Assembly (NCBI GenBank): GCA_044234005.1
Contig: JBIIJE010000038.1
Location: forward strand, 1 to 21,092
DNA length: 21,092 bases
Direction of reading: 5' to 3'
Source: OLB11 sp044234005
GTDB lineage: Bacteria > Bacteroidota > Bacteroidia > Chitinophagales > Chitinophagaceae
Positions 1 through 6,828 of this stretch are shown one piece after another. Below the pieces are notes generated by a model that was given only the letters and a program-made list of their open reading frames with translations, was not told the origin of the DNA and did no database searches. A program made the position numbers and the translations under genes. How positions within the stretch are numbered: position 1 is the stretch's first letter; every line of letters begins with the position of its first letter.

Positions 1-110
1 CAAATGTATTGCTCAAAGTTTGACTTAGCAGGTATTTTGGATATTAATATTTCAACAAGTTATTGTGTTTGTTCGTGTTTAACTTTGTTTTCATTTGCCT
101 CAAATCACCT

Positions 111-204
111 TAAACCCAGATTCAGCATTAGAAATGTTGAAACGATTACGAAGCTGTAATTCAATATTTTGCAAATATTGAAAACATCTTCTAATTTGGG
201 TTTG
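111..204. repeat. Nested inverted-repeat element in the prs leader
   Basis: Three nested inverted repeats are visible. The outer arms are AAACCCA (112-118) and TGGGTTT (197-203). The middle arms are ATTAGAAATG (127-136) and, imperfectly, CATCTTCTAAT (185-195). The inner arms TTCAATATTT (160-169) and AAATATTGAA (173-182) are a perfect 10-bp pair around a 3-nt loop. The first 15 bases, TAAACCCAGATTCAG, recur exactly at 18721-18735, also between genes. It may be a REP- or MITE-like intergenic repeat. If transcription starts at the distal -7 box (80-87), the element lies in the prs 5' UTR. Confidence 0.55.
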
Positions 205-293
205 ATATTTACTGATAAATGAACCATTCTCATATTGTGAATTTAACATGAGTAACTTCTCGTGTAATATTTAATAATTATCATTTACCTAAT

Positions 294-301
294 TACCTTT
301 G
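294..301 (+). promoter_or_regulatory. Putative prs promoter, -7 box
   Basis: TACCTTTG matches the Bacteroidota -7 consensus TAnnTTTG exactly and lies 22 nt before the prs ATG. The -33 element is poor: TTTA at 270-273, 20 nt upstream, is the best match. Confidence 0.55.
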
Positions 302-323
302 GCAACTCCAATCTAAATACATC

Positions 324-1301
324 ATGATAAATCCAAGCGTAAAAATTTTTTCTGGTAATGCCACACCCGATTTAGCAAAAAGCATTTCCGAATATTATGG
401 GCAACCTCTTGGTAGCTCTAGCATACAAAAATTTAGCGATGGTGAATTTCAGCCTGTATTTAACGAAAGTATTCGTGGAGATTATGTTTTTTTAGTACAA
501 AGTACCTATGCGCCTAGCGATAATTTAATGGAACTTTTGATGATGATAGATGCAGCTCGAAGGGCTTCTGCAGGCTATATCACCGCTGTATTGCCTTATT
601 ATGGTTACGCACGTCAAGATAGAAAGGATAAACCACGTGTAAGTATTGCATCGAAACTAGTAGCTAATTTAATCACAAAAGCAGGTGCCAATCGTGTCAT
701 GACAATGGATTTGCACGCACCTCAAATTCAAGGTTTTTTTGACATCCCAGTTGATCATATGGACAGCTCGGCTATTTTTATACCTTATATCGAAAATTTA
801 GGTATTAAAGATTTGACCTTTGCGTCGCCAGATGTTGGAAGTACAAATCGTGTGCGTGAAGTAGCTAGTTATTTTGGAGCGGATATGGTAATATGCGATA
901 AGCAACGTAAACGTGCAAATGAAGTTGCAGCTATGACCGTGATTGGAGATGTTAGCAACAGAGATATTGTGCTGATCGATGATATTTGTGATACGGCAGG
1001 AACACTTACAAAAAGTGCGGCTATGCTAATAGATAAAGGCGCAAAAAGTGTAAGGGCATTTTGCACACATCCTGTTTTGAGCGGGAAAGCCTATGAAAAC
1101 ATCGAAAATTCAGCATTGACCGAATTAGTAGTTTGCGATACAATTCCATTACGAGGACAATCGAGCAAAATTAAAGTATTGAGTACTGCCGAATTATTCT
1201 CGGCTGCTATTCGAAATGTGCATGAAAATAAATCAATACACTCCTTGTTTATTCATAGCCAACTCAAAGAAAGAATCAGACAAAATAAGTTGATGGAATA
1301 A
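324..1301 (+). CDS. prs: Ribose-phosphate pyrophosphokinase (PRPP synthetase)
   Basis: Transfers pyrophosphate from ATP to ribose-5-phosphate to make PRPP, the cytosolic precursor of purines, pyrimidines, histidine, tryptophan and NAD. The 325-residue protein is full length. It has the early FSDGE segment, the ATP-contacting region around YGYARQDRK, the DKQRKRAN loop, and the PRPP-binding loop DDICDTAGT at residues 219-227. The start fits the family and follows a consensus -7 box. The C-terminus runs about a dozen residues past the usual end near SLF, with a basic tail (LKERIRQNK), so it is a little longer than the typical 310-316 residues. It is apparently monocistronic and converges with the lipoprotein gene to its right. 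Family assignment is secure; the meaning of the tail is unknown. Confidence 0.97.
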   Translation: MINPSVKIFSGNATPDLAKSISEYYGQPLGSSSIQKFSDGEFQPVFNESIRGDYVFLVQSTYAPSDNLMELLMMIDAARRASAGYITAVLPYYGYARQDRKDKPRVSIASKLVANLITKAGANRVMTMDLHAPQIQGFFDIPVDHMDSSAIFIPYIENLGIKDLTFASPDVGSTNRVREVASYFGADMVICDKQRKRANEVAAMTVIGDVSNRDIVLIDDICDTAGTLTKSAAMLIDKGAKSVRAFCTHPVLSGKAYENIENSALTELVVCDTIPLRGQSSKIKVLSTAELFSAAIRNVHENKSIHSLFIHSQLKERIRQNKLME

Positions 1302-1335
1302 TATGAATTATAGTATCGATAATTTTAGATTCTAA

Positions 1336-1373
1336 GGGGCATAAATAAAGCCCCCATTGCAGAGAGCTTTATT
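1336..1373. terminator. Probable bidirectional terminator between prs and the lipoprotein gene
   Basis: Two overlapping hairpins lie between the converging genes. GGGGC (1336-1340) can pair with GCCCC (1350-1354). AATAAAGC (1344-1351) pairs perfectly with GCTTTATT (1366-1373) around a 14-nt loop. They share bases 1350-1351, so they are mutually exclusive. Neither has a clean U tract. Confidence 0.4.
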
Positions 1374-1392
1374 CAAAATATTTCATTCTAAA

Positions 1393-1848
1393 TTAGTCTT
1401 TCAATTTACCTAAACGTGCTGTAGCTTTTACAGTGGTTTTGGAATAAATAATACCTAAAAGAACTGGGCGCTTTACCACAGTTTCAAACTGAGGATAAAA
1501 AACTACATCGTATCCTGGATTTGCTTCCATCAACTCGTATAATGCATAATTACTTGTAACATCAGCAATATAAGTTCCTATGACTGGAATACTAGCTAGG
1601 CTTAAACTAGCAAGACCGCTACTCTGAACGTTACCTGTATTTGCTCTAAACAATCGCGTCCAGTCAATACCTAAAACTCTTGTTGTTGTGGCTGTGCCTG
1701 CTACTTGCTCCGACAATGTAAAGTCGCTTTTTTCAAACTCAACAAGTGCATTTGGCTCACGCATTGTTTTGTTAGTGGCTATGCAACTTGATAAGGTTGT
1801 TACAACGAATACAATTGCAAAAAATTTGTTTATAAGATTTTTATTCAT
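1393..1848 (-). CDS. Small conserved lipoprotein, function unknown
   Basis: The 151-residue protein begins with a lipoprotein signal peptide: a short basic start, the hydrophobic core FFAIVFVVTTL, then the lipobox LSSC with Cys about residue 22. The mature part carries the segment VLGIDWTRLF, a Gly/Ala/Ser-rich middle ending IPVIG, then YELMEANPGYDVVFYPQFE and a TTVKATARLGKL end. This arrangement resembles small TRL-like/uncharacterised lipoproteins of Bacteroidota, but I cannot name a function. It probably sits in the periplasmic leaflet of a membrane. The gene stands alone and converges on prs. No good -7 box is visible upstream. Confidence 0.75.
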   Translation of the reverse strand: MNKNLINKFFAIVFVVTTLSSCIATNKTMREPNALVEFEKSDFTLSEQVAGTATTTRVLGIDWTRLFRANTGNVQSSGLASLSLASIPVIGTYIADVTSNYALYELMEANPGYDVVFYPQFETVVKRPVLLGIIYSKTTVKATARLGKLKD

Positions 1849-2001
1849 AATAATTAGTTCTTACTCGTTTGGCCTTTCAGATACGCCCCGTTCTTTTAGT
1901 ATGGTTGCTGGTCTCCATAATTCTTTAAAAATGACTTCAAGGTTAAGAAATTATATTATCATAGAAAAATTCTTTTGATAATTTTTCAACCTTATCACAA
2001 A

Positions 2002-2348
2002 TAAACCCAAATGTTGAAATTAGAATCGCTATGAGAATTTGAAAGGTAAAACAGATAAAGGTTTGAGTTATTCTTTAACTAGAAAAAAGCTGGATATTTT
2101 TTAATTAAAATATATTCAGACCGTTACAAAACTTAACTAGGTTCAGAAAAATTGTCTATTGGCTTCAAATTTCTTCGTTACTCAATTTTTTCATCACTTC
2201 ATTAGCAATGAGATAACTCATTGATAAAAAAAATGAAAGCCTCTAACTTTTTTGCCGTTTGACTTTTGCAACGATCTCATATGATCAAAGTCTTAGCAGC
2301 AATGCGTTCTACTCTGCCGTAGAAATTAACTACAAGATTTTGGGTTTA
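2002..2348. repeat. Stretch bounded by inverted TAAACCCAAA arms
   Basis: TAAACCCAAA at 2002-2011 is matched by its exact reverse complement TTTGGGTTTA at 2339-2348. The motif is that of the element at 111-204 and the copy at 18721. The 347-bp interval has no intact gene. Outside the 10-bp core the two arms agree poorly, so this may be two separate repeat copies in opposite orientation. Confidence 0.35.
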
Positions 2349-2395
2349 ATTTAAGAATGGCTATTTCATCATCAAAAATTTGTAGAGACCACTAC

Positions 2396-2425
2396 AAAAA
2401 AACCACACAATTTCTTGCGTGGTTT
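2396..2425 (-). terminator. Intrinsic terminator of ahcY
   Basis: Read on the minus strand: AAACCACGCAA, loop GAAA (a GNRA tetraloop), then TTGTGTGGTTT running into seven T's. The stem is 11 bp with one G-T wobble (2400-2410 with 2415-2425). It lies 40 nt after the ahcY stop codon. This is the clearest terminator in the window. Confidence 0.9.
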
Positions 2426-2434
2426 CTTTGTAAG

Positions 2435-2450
2435 GCTATTTATAAATAGC
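2435..2450. repeat. Perfect 16-bp palindrome after ahcY
   Basis: GCTATTTATAAATAGC is a perfect palindrome between the ahcY stop codon and its terminator. It could be a weak extra hairpin or an operator. It is AT-rich and nothing else supports either role. Confidence 0.4.
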
Positions 2451-2465
2451 AGGTTTAAATTTTGT

Positions 2466-3788
2466 TTAGTAACGATACATGTCCGATTTGAAAGGACCAT
2501 TTTGCGGAATACCCAGGTAAGCCGCTTGATCAGCAGTTAATTCTTCTAATTCAACGCCAATTTTTTTCAAATGCAAACGAGCTACTTTTTCATCTAAATG
2601 TTTAGGCAATACATAAACTTTATTTTCATACTTATCAGTGTTTGTCCACAATTCTATTTGAGCTAAGGTTTGATTTGCGAATGAATTACTCATTACAAAA
2701 CTTGGATGACCTGTTGCACAACCCAAATTCACCAAACGACCTTCAGCTAATACAATAATATCTTTGCCTTCAATTGTATATAAATCTACTTGTGGCTTAA
2801 TAGTATTTTTAGTGTTACCATAATTTTCATTTAACCAAGCCATATCTATTTCAATGTCGAAATGTCCGATGTTGCAAACAATTGCTTTGTCTTTCATGGC
2901 ACGGAAGTGTTTTTCCGTAATTAAATCACGACATCCCGAAGCAGTTACAATAATGTCTGCTTCTTTCACTGCATCAATCATTTTCTTTACTTCAAATCCA
3001 TCCATAGCAGCTTGTAAGGCACATATTGGATCAATTTCTGTAACTATTACTCTGCAACCTGCACCTTGTAATGAAGCGGCAGACCCTTTACCAACATCAC
3101 CGTAACTTCCTACGACAGCTACTTTACCAGCCATCATCACATCTGTAGCACGACGAATTGCATCTACTAATGATTCTTTACAACCATACTTATTATCGAA
3201 TTTAGATTTAGTAACTGAATCGTTTACATTGATTGCTGGAATAGGTAAAGTTCCATTCTCCATGCGCTCGTACAAGCGATGAACACCTGTTGTTGTTTCT
3301 TCGCTTAAGCCTTTTAAATGTTGAATTAACTCTGGGTATTTATCGAATACTATATTAGTTAAATCGCCCCCATCGTCCAAAATCATATTCAAGGGTCTGT
3401 CTTCACTACCGAAAAACAAAGTTTGTTCGATACACCAATCTGCTTCTTCTTGCGTTTGACCTTTCCACGCAAATACACCAATACCTGCAGCAGCAATTGC
3501 AGCCGCAGCCTGATCTTGAGTTGAAAAAATATTACATGAACTCCATTTTACCTCCGCGCCTAATGCCTTTAAGGTCTCAATTAATACTGCAGTTTGAATT
3601 GTCATATGCAAACAACCTGCAATACGCGCTCCTTTTAAAGGTTGTGAAGCGGCAAACTCTTCACGGATAGCCATTAAACCTGGCATTTCAGCTTCTGCCA
3701 ATTTTATTTCTTTACGCCCCCATTCTGCGAGGCTCATATCTTTTACTTTGTGCGCTAACGCAAAATCGATGTTGGATGTTGTTGTCAT
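2466..3788 (-). CDS. ahcY: Adenosylhomocysteinase (S-adenosyl-L-homocysteine hydrolase)
   Basis: Reversibly splits S-adenosylhomocysteine into adenosine and homocysteine with bound NAD, removing the product inhibitor of methyltransferases. The start is placed at 3788 (MTTTSNIDF), giving 440 residues. A longer frame from 3821 is open, but the -7 box TACATTTG lies between the two ATGs and family members begin with the shorter form. Visible signatures are the NAD-binding GSYGDVGKG at residues 227-235, the segment EGRLVNLGCATGHPSFVMS, and the C-terminal end KSDMYRY with the Lys and Tyr typical of the family. It is monocistronic, has a strong terminator, and diverges from the Lrp-type regulator across about 117 bp. 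No SAH riboswitch fold is recognisable in the short leader. Confidence 0.97.
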   Translation of the reverse strand: MTTTSNIDFALAHKVKDMSLAEWGRKEIKLAEAEMPGLMAIREEFAASQPLKGARIAGCLHMTIQTAVLIETLKALGAEVKWSSCNIFSTQDQAAAAIAAAGIGVFAWKGQTQEEADWCIEQTLFFGSEDRPLNMILDDGGDLTNIVFDKYPELIQHLKGLSEETTTGVHRLYERMENGTLPIPAINVNDSVTKSKFDNKYGCKESLVDAIRRATDVMMAGKVAVVGSYGDVGKGSAASLQGAGCRVIVTEIDPICALQAAMDGFEVKKMIDAVKEADIIVTASGCRDLITEKHFRAMKDKAIVCNIGHFDIEIDMAWLNENYGNTKNTIKPQVDLYTIEGKDIIVLAEGRLVNLGCATGHPSFVMSNSFANQTLAQIELWTNTDKYENKVYVLPKHLDEKVARLHLKKIGVELEELTADQAAYLGIPQNGPFKSDMYRY

Positions 3789-3809
3789 TTTTTTAATAGT
3801 TTTAGGAGG

Positions 3810-3817
3810 CAAATGTA
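3810..3817 (-). promoter_or_regulatory. Putative ahcY promoter, -7 box
   Basis: Minus strand TACATTTG matches TAnnTTTG exactly, 21 nt before the chosen ATG at 3788. No clear -33 element is seen at normal spacing. Its position argues against the upstream ATG at 3821. Confidence 0.55.
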
Positions 3818-3905
3818 TCAATCAAGAAATAATTTACTTCACAAATAACTAAATACAGTATAATAATAAACTTTTAAATATATTTACAGAAAATTAATAC
3901 AGTTT

Positions 3906-4406
3906 ATGGCTAAAATAACCAAACAAACAGCAAATTATACTTATGCCGGTGATTTGGTGGATGAAAAGGATATTTCAATCTTACGTATTTTACAAGAAAA
4001 CGCGAAAACCACCCTTAGTGAAATTGCCAAACGAGCACATCTTAGCAACTCTCCTACTTTTGATAGAATAAAACGATTAGAGCAAACAGGAATTATTAAA
4101 CAATATATAGCCTTACTAGACAATACTAAAATTAATAAAGGATTAACCGTGATATGTTATGTATCATTGAAAGAGCATAATAAAAATGCGGGCACAAAAT
4201 TTATAAAAAGTATCTTAGAAATGCCAGAAGTGATAGAGTGCTATAGCATAAGTGGTGAATTCGATTTTATGTTAAAGGTAGTAAGCGCTAATATGGATAA
4301 TTATTATAATTTCCATGTAAACAAATTAAGTCAAGCTGACAATGTAGGTCATATACAAAGCGTCTTTGTCATGGGTACTATTAAAGAAACACAAGTATTG
4401 ATTTAG
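3906..4406 (+). CDS. Lrp/AsnC family transcriptional regulator
   Basis: 166 residues. An N-terminal extension of about 16 residues precedes the Lrp/AsnC winged helix-turn-helix (about 18-77: DEKDISILRILQEN, then TLSEIAKRAHLSNSPTFDRIKRLE with the recognition helix near 48-59). The C-terminal ligand-sensing RAM domain includes GEFDFMLKVV near 117-126. Such proteins form octamer-like assemblies and switch genes in response to an amino acid. The effector cannot be read from sequence. The gene diverges from ahcY, so a role in the methionine/SAM cycle is a reasonable guess, not shown. Its start is the first ATG fitting the family, and the upstream -7 region is weak. Confidence 0.9.
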   Translation: MAKITKQTANYTYAGDLVDEKDISILRILQENAKTTLSEIAKRAHLSNSPTFDRIKRLEQTGIIKQYIALLDNTKINKGLTVICYVSLKEHNKNAGTKFIKSILEMPEVIECYSISGEFDFMLKVVSANMDNYYNFHVNKLSQADNVGHIQSVFVMGTIKETQVLI

Positions 4407-4410
4407 AAAA

Positions 4411-4457
4411 TTACTCGGTATAAACACGAGTAAAACGATATCGAATAAACTATATCG
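4411..4457 (+). terminator. Possible terminator hairpins after the Lrp-type gene
   Basis: TTACTCG (4411-4417) pairs perfectly with CGAGTAA (4427-4433) over a 9-nt loop, 4 nt after the stop codon. A second pair, CGATAT (4436-4441) and ATATCG (4452-4457), follows at once. There is no strong U tract, so factor-independent termination is uncertain. Confidence 0.4.
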
Positions 4458-4495
4458 CATTGTTATTAGGTATCATGAAAGTTTTATGTAAAATT

Positions 4496-4503
4496 TAACT
4501 TTG
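4496..4503 (+). promoter_or_regulatory. -7 box directly in front of the BLUF gene
   Basis: TAACTTTG matches TAnnTTTG exactly and ends only 4 nt before the ATG, so the predicted start of transcription falls on or next to the start codon. No good -33 element is seen. Confidence 0.6.
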
Positions 4504-4507
4504 TCGT

Positions 4508-4936
4508 ATGTCTGAAGTTTTGTATCATATTTCTTATGTAAGTACCGCGCGAGATAGTCTTAAGTATGAAGATATTAAAAGTATCCTAGAAACCGCTCAC
4601 GCAAGGAATAAAGCACACGATATCACTGGTGTTCTGGTCTATTGTAACAAACATTTTTTTCAAATTATAGAAGGTGAGAAAGAATCGATACAAGAGTTGT
4701 ACGATAGTATTTCAGTTGATTCTCGTCACGATAACATCGTAAAATTGCAAGAGAACGAAATCTCTAAACGACACTTTGAGTCTTGGAGTATGGCCTTTAA
4801 AAGTTACAATAAAGAACTAAAACACCTTGACAATTTCAACAATGAGCAATTTTATAGCTATGTAAAATCTCGAATCGATGAAGAAAACAATGTTTCGCTT
4901 CGCATATTGGCTGATTTTTTCGACCTCAATGGCTAA
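4508..4936 (+). CDS. BLUF-domain blue-light photoreceptor, stand-alone
   Basis: A 142-residue protein made of one BLUF (FAD-binding blue-light sensor) domain plus a C-terminal helical tail. Residues of the photocycle are all present at the spacing known from AppA: Tyr10, Asn34, Gln52, Trp93 and Met95 (AppA Tyr21, Asn45, Gln63, Trp104, Met106). Core motifs are ISYVSTA, HDITGVLVY, FFQIIEG and FESWSMAF. There is no GGDEF, EAL, cyclase or DNA-binding domain, so it should signal through a partner, as PixD-type short BLUF proteins do. The near-leaderless promoter suggests its own transcription unit. Neighbours (an Lrp regulator, a redox membrane protein) do not identify the partner. Confidence 0.93.
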   Translation: MSEVLYHISYVSTARDSLKYEDIKSILETAHARNKAHDITGVLVYCNKHFFQIIEGEKESIQELYDSISVDSRHDNIVKLQENEISKRHFESWSMAFKSYNKELKHLDNFNNEQFYSYVKSRIDEENNVSLRILADFFDLNG

Positions 4937-4959
4937 GACATAATTCGTTTCATTTCCCT

Positions 4960-4967
4960 TACTTTTG
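4960..4967 (+). promoter_or_regulatory. -7 box in front of the MauE-thioredoxin fusion gene
   Basis: TACTTTTG matches TAnnTTTG exactly and ends 8 nt before the ATG at 4976. It lies in the short gap after the BLUF gene, so the downstream gene need not depend on read-through. Confidence 0.55.
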
Positions 4968-4975
4968 TTGCTATC

Positions 4976-5926
4976 ATGAATTCCAGGAGCGACAGATTTC
5001 ATCTTAAGAAATTACTTATTATTTTATTACAATTATTTGTAGGTGGCACCTTTATTTTTTCTGCCATTTCTAAACTCCCTACTTTAGAAGTATTTGGATG
5101 GACTATCGTTGAAAACACACCTCTAAATTGGACTATCTCAGAATGGTTAGCAAGATTACTTATTGGGACAGAACTCTTTTTAGGAATTTTTTTTGTGTTT
5201 CATTTTCCAATCAAAAAATACTTTATTCCAATAAGCCTTGGACTCTTAACTACTTTCACCTTATATTTAATTATAATTTGGGTTCAATATGGTAATCATG
5301 GAAACTGTGGTTGTTTCGGCGATTTACTTCCAATGACTCCGCTCGAATCTATCATTAAAAATATTTGTCTAGCGATTGCCATTGGGGTGTGTAAAGTATT
5401 AGGTAGTGAGTACAAGTTTCCTTATCAGCGCGTTTTGATTGCAGCGATAGGAACACTTTGCTTGGCATTCCCAATTTGGTTTTTACCCCCTGAAAGTATC
5501 TACATACAAGATGAAGAACCACATTTAAAAAGGCCGATACCGCTGAGTATATTGTACCAATCACACATTAATAAAGCACCAAGCGCGGAATTAAGAAAAG
5601 GTAAACACATCATTGCATTCATGAGTCTTACTTGTTCATTTTGCCGTAAGGCGGCTATTCGTTTACGGATCATGAAAAAGAAAAACCCCACACTACCCAT
5701 ACATTTAATTTTAAACGGCGACTCAACAAATCTTAAACCTTTCTTTGAAGAAACTCAGGCTACAAATCTTCCATTCACGCATTTTAATGGTGTGACAGAA
5801 TTTATAAAAATGAATGAAGGAACAAGTTTACCAAGTATTAAGTGGGTGGTAGACACCACCTTAGTTAGAGAGTCGAATTATATCACGCTGAACGAAAGAG
5901 ACATTTTAAAATGGATAAAGAATTAA
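4976..5926 (+). CDS. MauE/DoxX-like membrane protein fused to a thioredoxin-like domain
   Basis: 316 residues in two parts. Residues about 10-170 form an integral membrane domain with four or five hydrophobic helices. It has the GGTFIFSAISKL start typical of MauE/DoxX proteins and the motif CGCFGD (Cys111, Cys113) in a loop. Residues about 195-316 look like a thioredoxin fold with a CSFC motif (Cys220, Cys223) after a beta strand (HIIAFMSLT). The layout parallels VKOR-thioredoxin fusions, so electron transfer between the membrane Cys pair and the CxxC domain, making or shuffling disulfides in periplasmic proteins, is a reasonable inference. MauE itself is known for methylamine dehydrogenase maturation, but no mau genes are here. 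No cis-Pro motif is obvious. Confidence 0.8.
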   Translation: MNSRSDRFHLKKLLIILLQLFVGGTFIFSAISKLPTLEVFGWTIVENTPLNWTISEWLARLLIGTELFLGIFFVFHFPIKKYFIPISLGLLTTFTLYLIIIWVQYGNHGNCGCFGDLLPMTPLESIIKNICLAIAIGVCKVLGSEYKFPYQRVLIAAIGTLCLAFPIWFLPPESIYIQDEEPHLKRPIPLSILYQSHINKAPSAELRKGKHIIAFMSLTCSFCRKAAIRLRIMKKKNPTLPIHLILNGDSTNLKPFFEETQATNLPFTHFNGVTEFIKMNEGTSLPSIKWVVDTTLVRESNYITLNERDILKWIKN

Positions 5927-5938
5927 TCAAGATGAATG

Positions 5939-5970
5939 TTTGCAACTGTAAAAGTTTAATTACACCTTTG
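5939..5970 (+). promoter_or_regulatory. Promoter of the exonuclease gene
   Basis: TTTG at 5939-5942, a 20-nt spacer, then CACCTTTG at 5963-5970, one mismatch from TAnnTTTG. The -7 box ends 4 nt before the ATG. This is the best -33/-7 pair in the window. Confidence 0.6.
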
Positions 5971-5974
5971 TATC

Positions 5975-6742
5975 ATGAATCTTAAACTCACTCGACCTAT
6001 CGCATGCGTCGATTTGGAAACCACTGGCATTAGTATTATACATGATCGTATCGTAGAAATTTCGATCGTAAAAATTCATCCTGATGGGAAGCGAGATGTA
6101 AAAACCAGACGCATGAATCCTACCATTCTGATTCCAAAAGAGGCTTCAGAAGTGCACGGTATTTATGATGAAGACGTTGCTGACGAGCCCACTTTTAAAG
6201 AATTAGCAAATGGCATAAAACAGTATTTAGAGAATTGTGACCTATGCGGTTTCAATTCGAACAAATTCGACTTCCCTATTCTTACAGAAGAATTTTTACG
6301 AGCTGGTATTGAAGTAAATTTTAGAGACCGACAATTGGTAGATGTCCAACAAATATTTTTCAAAAAAGAACCTCGCAATCTTTCTGCAGCCTATCAATTT
6401 TATTGTAATAAAGAAATGATTGATGCACACAGTGCTGAAGCTGATGCATCTGCAACCTTAGAAATTTTGTTTGCGCAAATAGATAGATACGAAGATTTAG
6501 AACCAGATGTTCATTTCTTAGGTAAGTTTTCTATGGGTGATGACTTTTTAGACTATTCAAGAAGAATTAAATTACTAAACAAAATACCCGTTTTTAATTT
6601 TGGAAAATACAAAGACAAACCTGTGGCGGAAGTTTTTAAGAAAGAACCTCAATACTACGATTGGATGATTAAAGGTGATTTCGCGTTAGACACCAAAAAC
6701 GTAGTGTCTAAACTTTTTCATGAAACGATGTTAAAAAAGTAA
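5975..6742 (+). CDS. DnaQ-like 3'-5' exonuclease with ExoX-type C-terminal domain
   Basis: 255 residues. The N-terminal two thirds is a DEDDh exonuclease of the DNA polymerase III epsilon type. Exo I is VDLETTG (Asp13, Glu15), Exo II includes GFNSNKFDFPIL (Asp99), and Exo III has His152 and Asp157 (HSAEAD), so the metal-binding acidic residues and catalytic His are present. Residues about 205-240 (FNFGKYKDKPVAEV to YDWMIKGDF) match the small C-terminal module seen in exodeoxyribonuclease X-like proteins. It may act in DNA repair or proofreading as a stand-alone nuclease. It is too short and separate to be a pol III alpha fusion. It has its own promoter, so it is not tied to the genes on either side. 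Confidence 0.9.
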   Translation: MNLKLTRPIACVDLETTGISIIHDRIVEISIVKIHPDGKRDVKTRRMNPTILIPKEASEVHGIYDEDVADEPTFKELANGIKQYLENCDLCGFNSNKFDFPILTEEFLRAGIEVNFRDRQLVDVQQIFFKKEPRNLSAAYQFYCNKEMIDAHSAEADASATLEILFAQIDRYEDLEPDVHFLGKFSMGDDFLDYSRRIKLLNKIPVFNFGKYKDKPVAEVFKKEPQYYDWMIKGDFALDTKNVVSKLFHETMLKK

Positions 6743-6828
6743 TAAGTTTATACATTCACCAAAACAAAACTTTTTTTACAATCGTCTAACATTTAATTTT
6801 CATGTTTTAGTAATTTCACAAACCCATT

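Larger units (their letters stand above)
1..323. other. Intergenic region upstream of prs
   Basis: No open frame here looks coding. The stretch holds two possible plus-strand -7 boxes, TAACTTTG at 80-87 and TACCTTTG at 294-301. The first eight bases, CAAATGTA, read TACATTTG on the minus strand and could be the -7 box of a gene lying to the left. An inverted-repeat element at 111-204 is listed separately. Confidence 0.6.
1849..2465. other. Long AT-rich intergenic region with decayed-looking sequence
   Basis: About 600 bp without a convincing gene. On the minus strand, 1861-1950 holds 29 open codons ending in TAA whose translation looks protein-like (it contains WRPATILKERG and ends VSERPNE) but has no start codon. 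Further short coding-like pieces (for example NFYGRVERIAAKTLI, minus strand, about 2282-2328) are broken by stops. The repeat arms at 2002-2011 and 2339-2348 and the ahcY terminator at 2396-2425 are listed separately. It may contain remnants of a deleted gene or mobile element. Confidence 0.4.

Noticed and set aside
1688..1978. 96-codon plus-strand frame across the lipoprotein gene and its upstream region
   Set aside because: It overlaps the better-supported minus-strand lipoprotein gene on the other strand and its translation resembles no protein.
2435..2450. 16-bp palindrome as a regulator binding site
   Set aside because: It is AT-rich, lies downstream of ahcY, and no other copy was seen; a chance or weak terminator hairpin is equally likely.
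3789..3821. Upstream ATG for ahcY and a possible SAH riboswitch
   Set aside because: The -7 box sits between the two ATGs, and the leader after it is too short for a known SAH riboswitch fold, of which I see no sign.
4508..6742. BLUF, MauE fusion and exonuclease as one light-regulated operon
   Set aside because: Each gene has its own -7 box immediately before the ATG, so separate transcription is the simpler reading.
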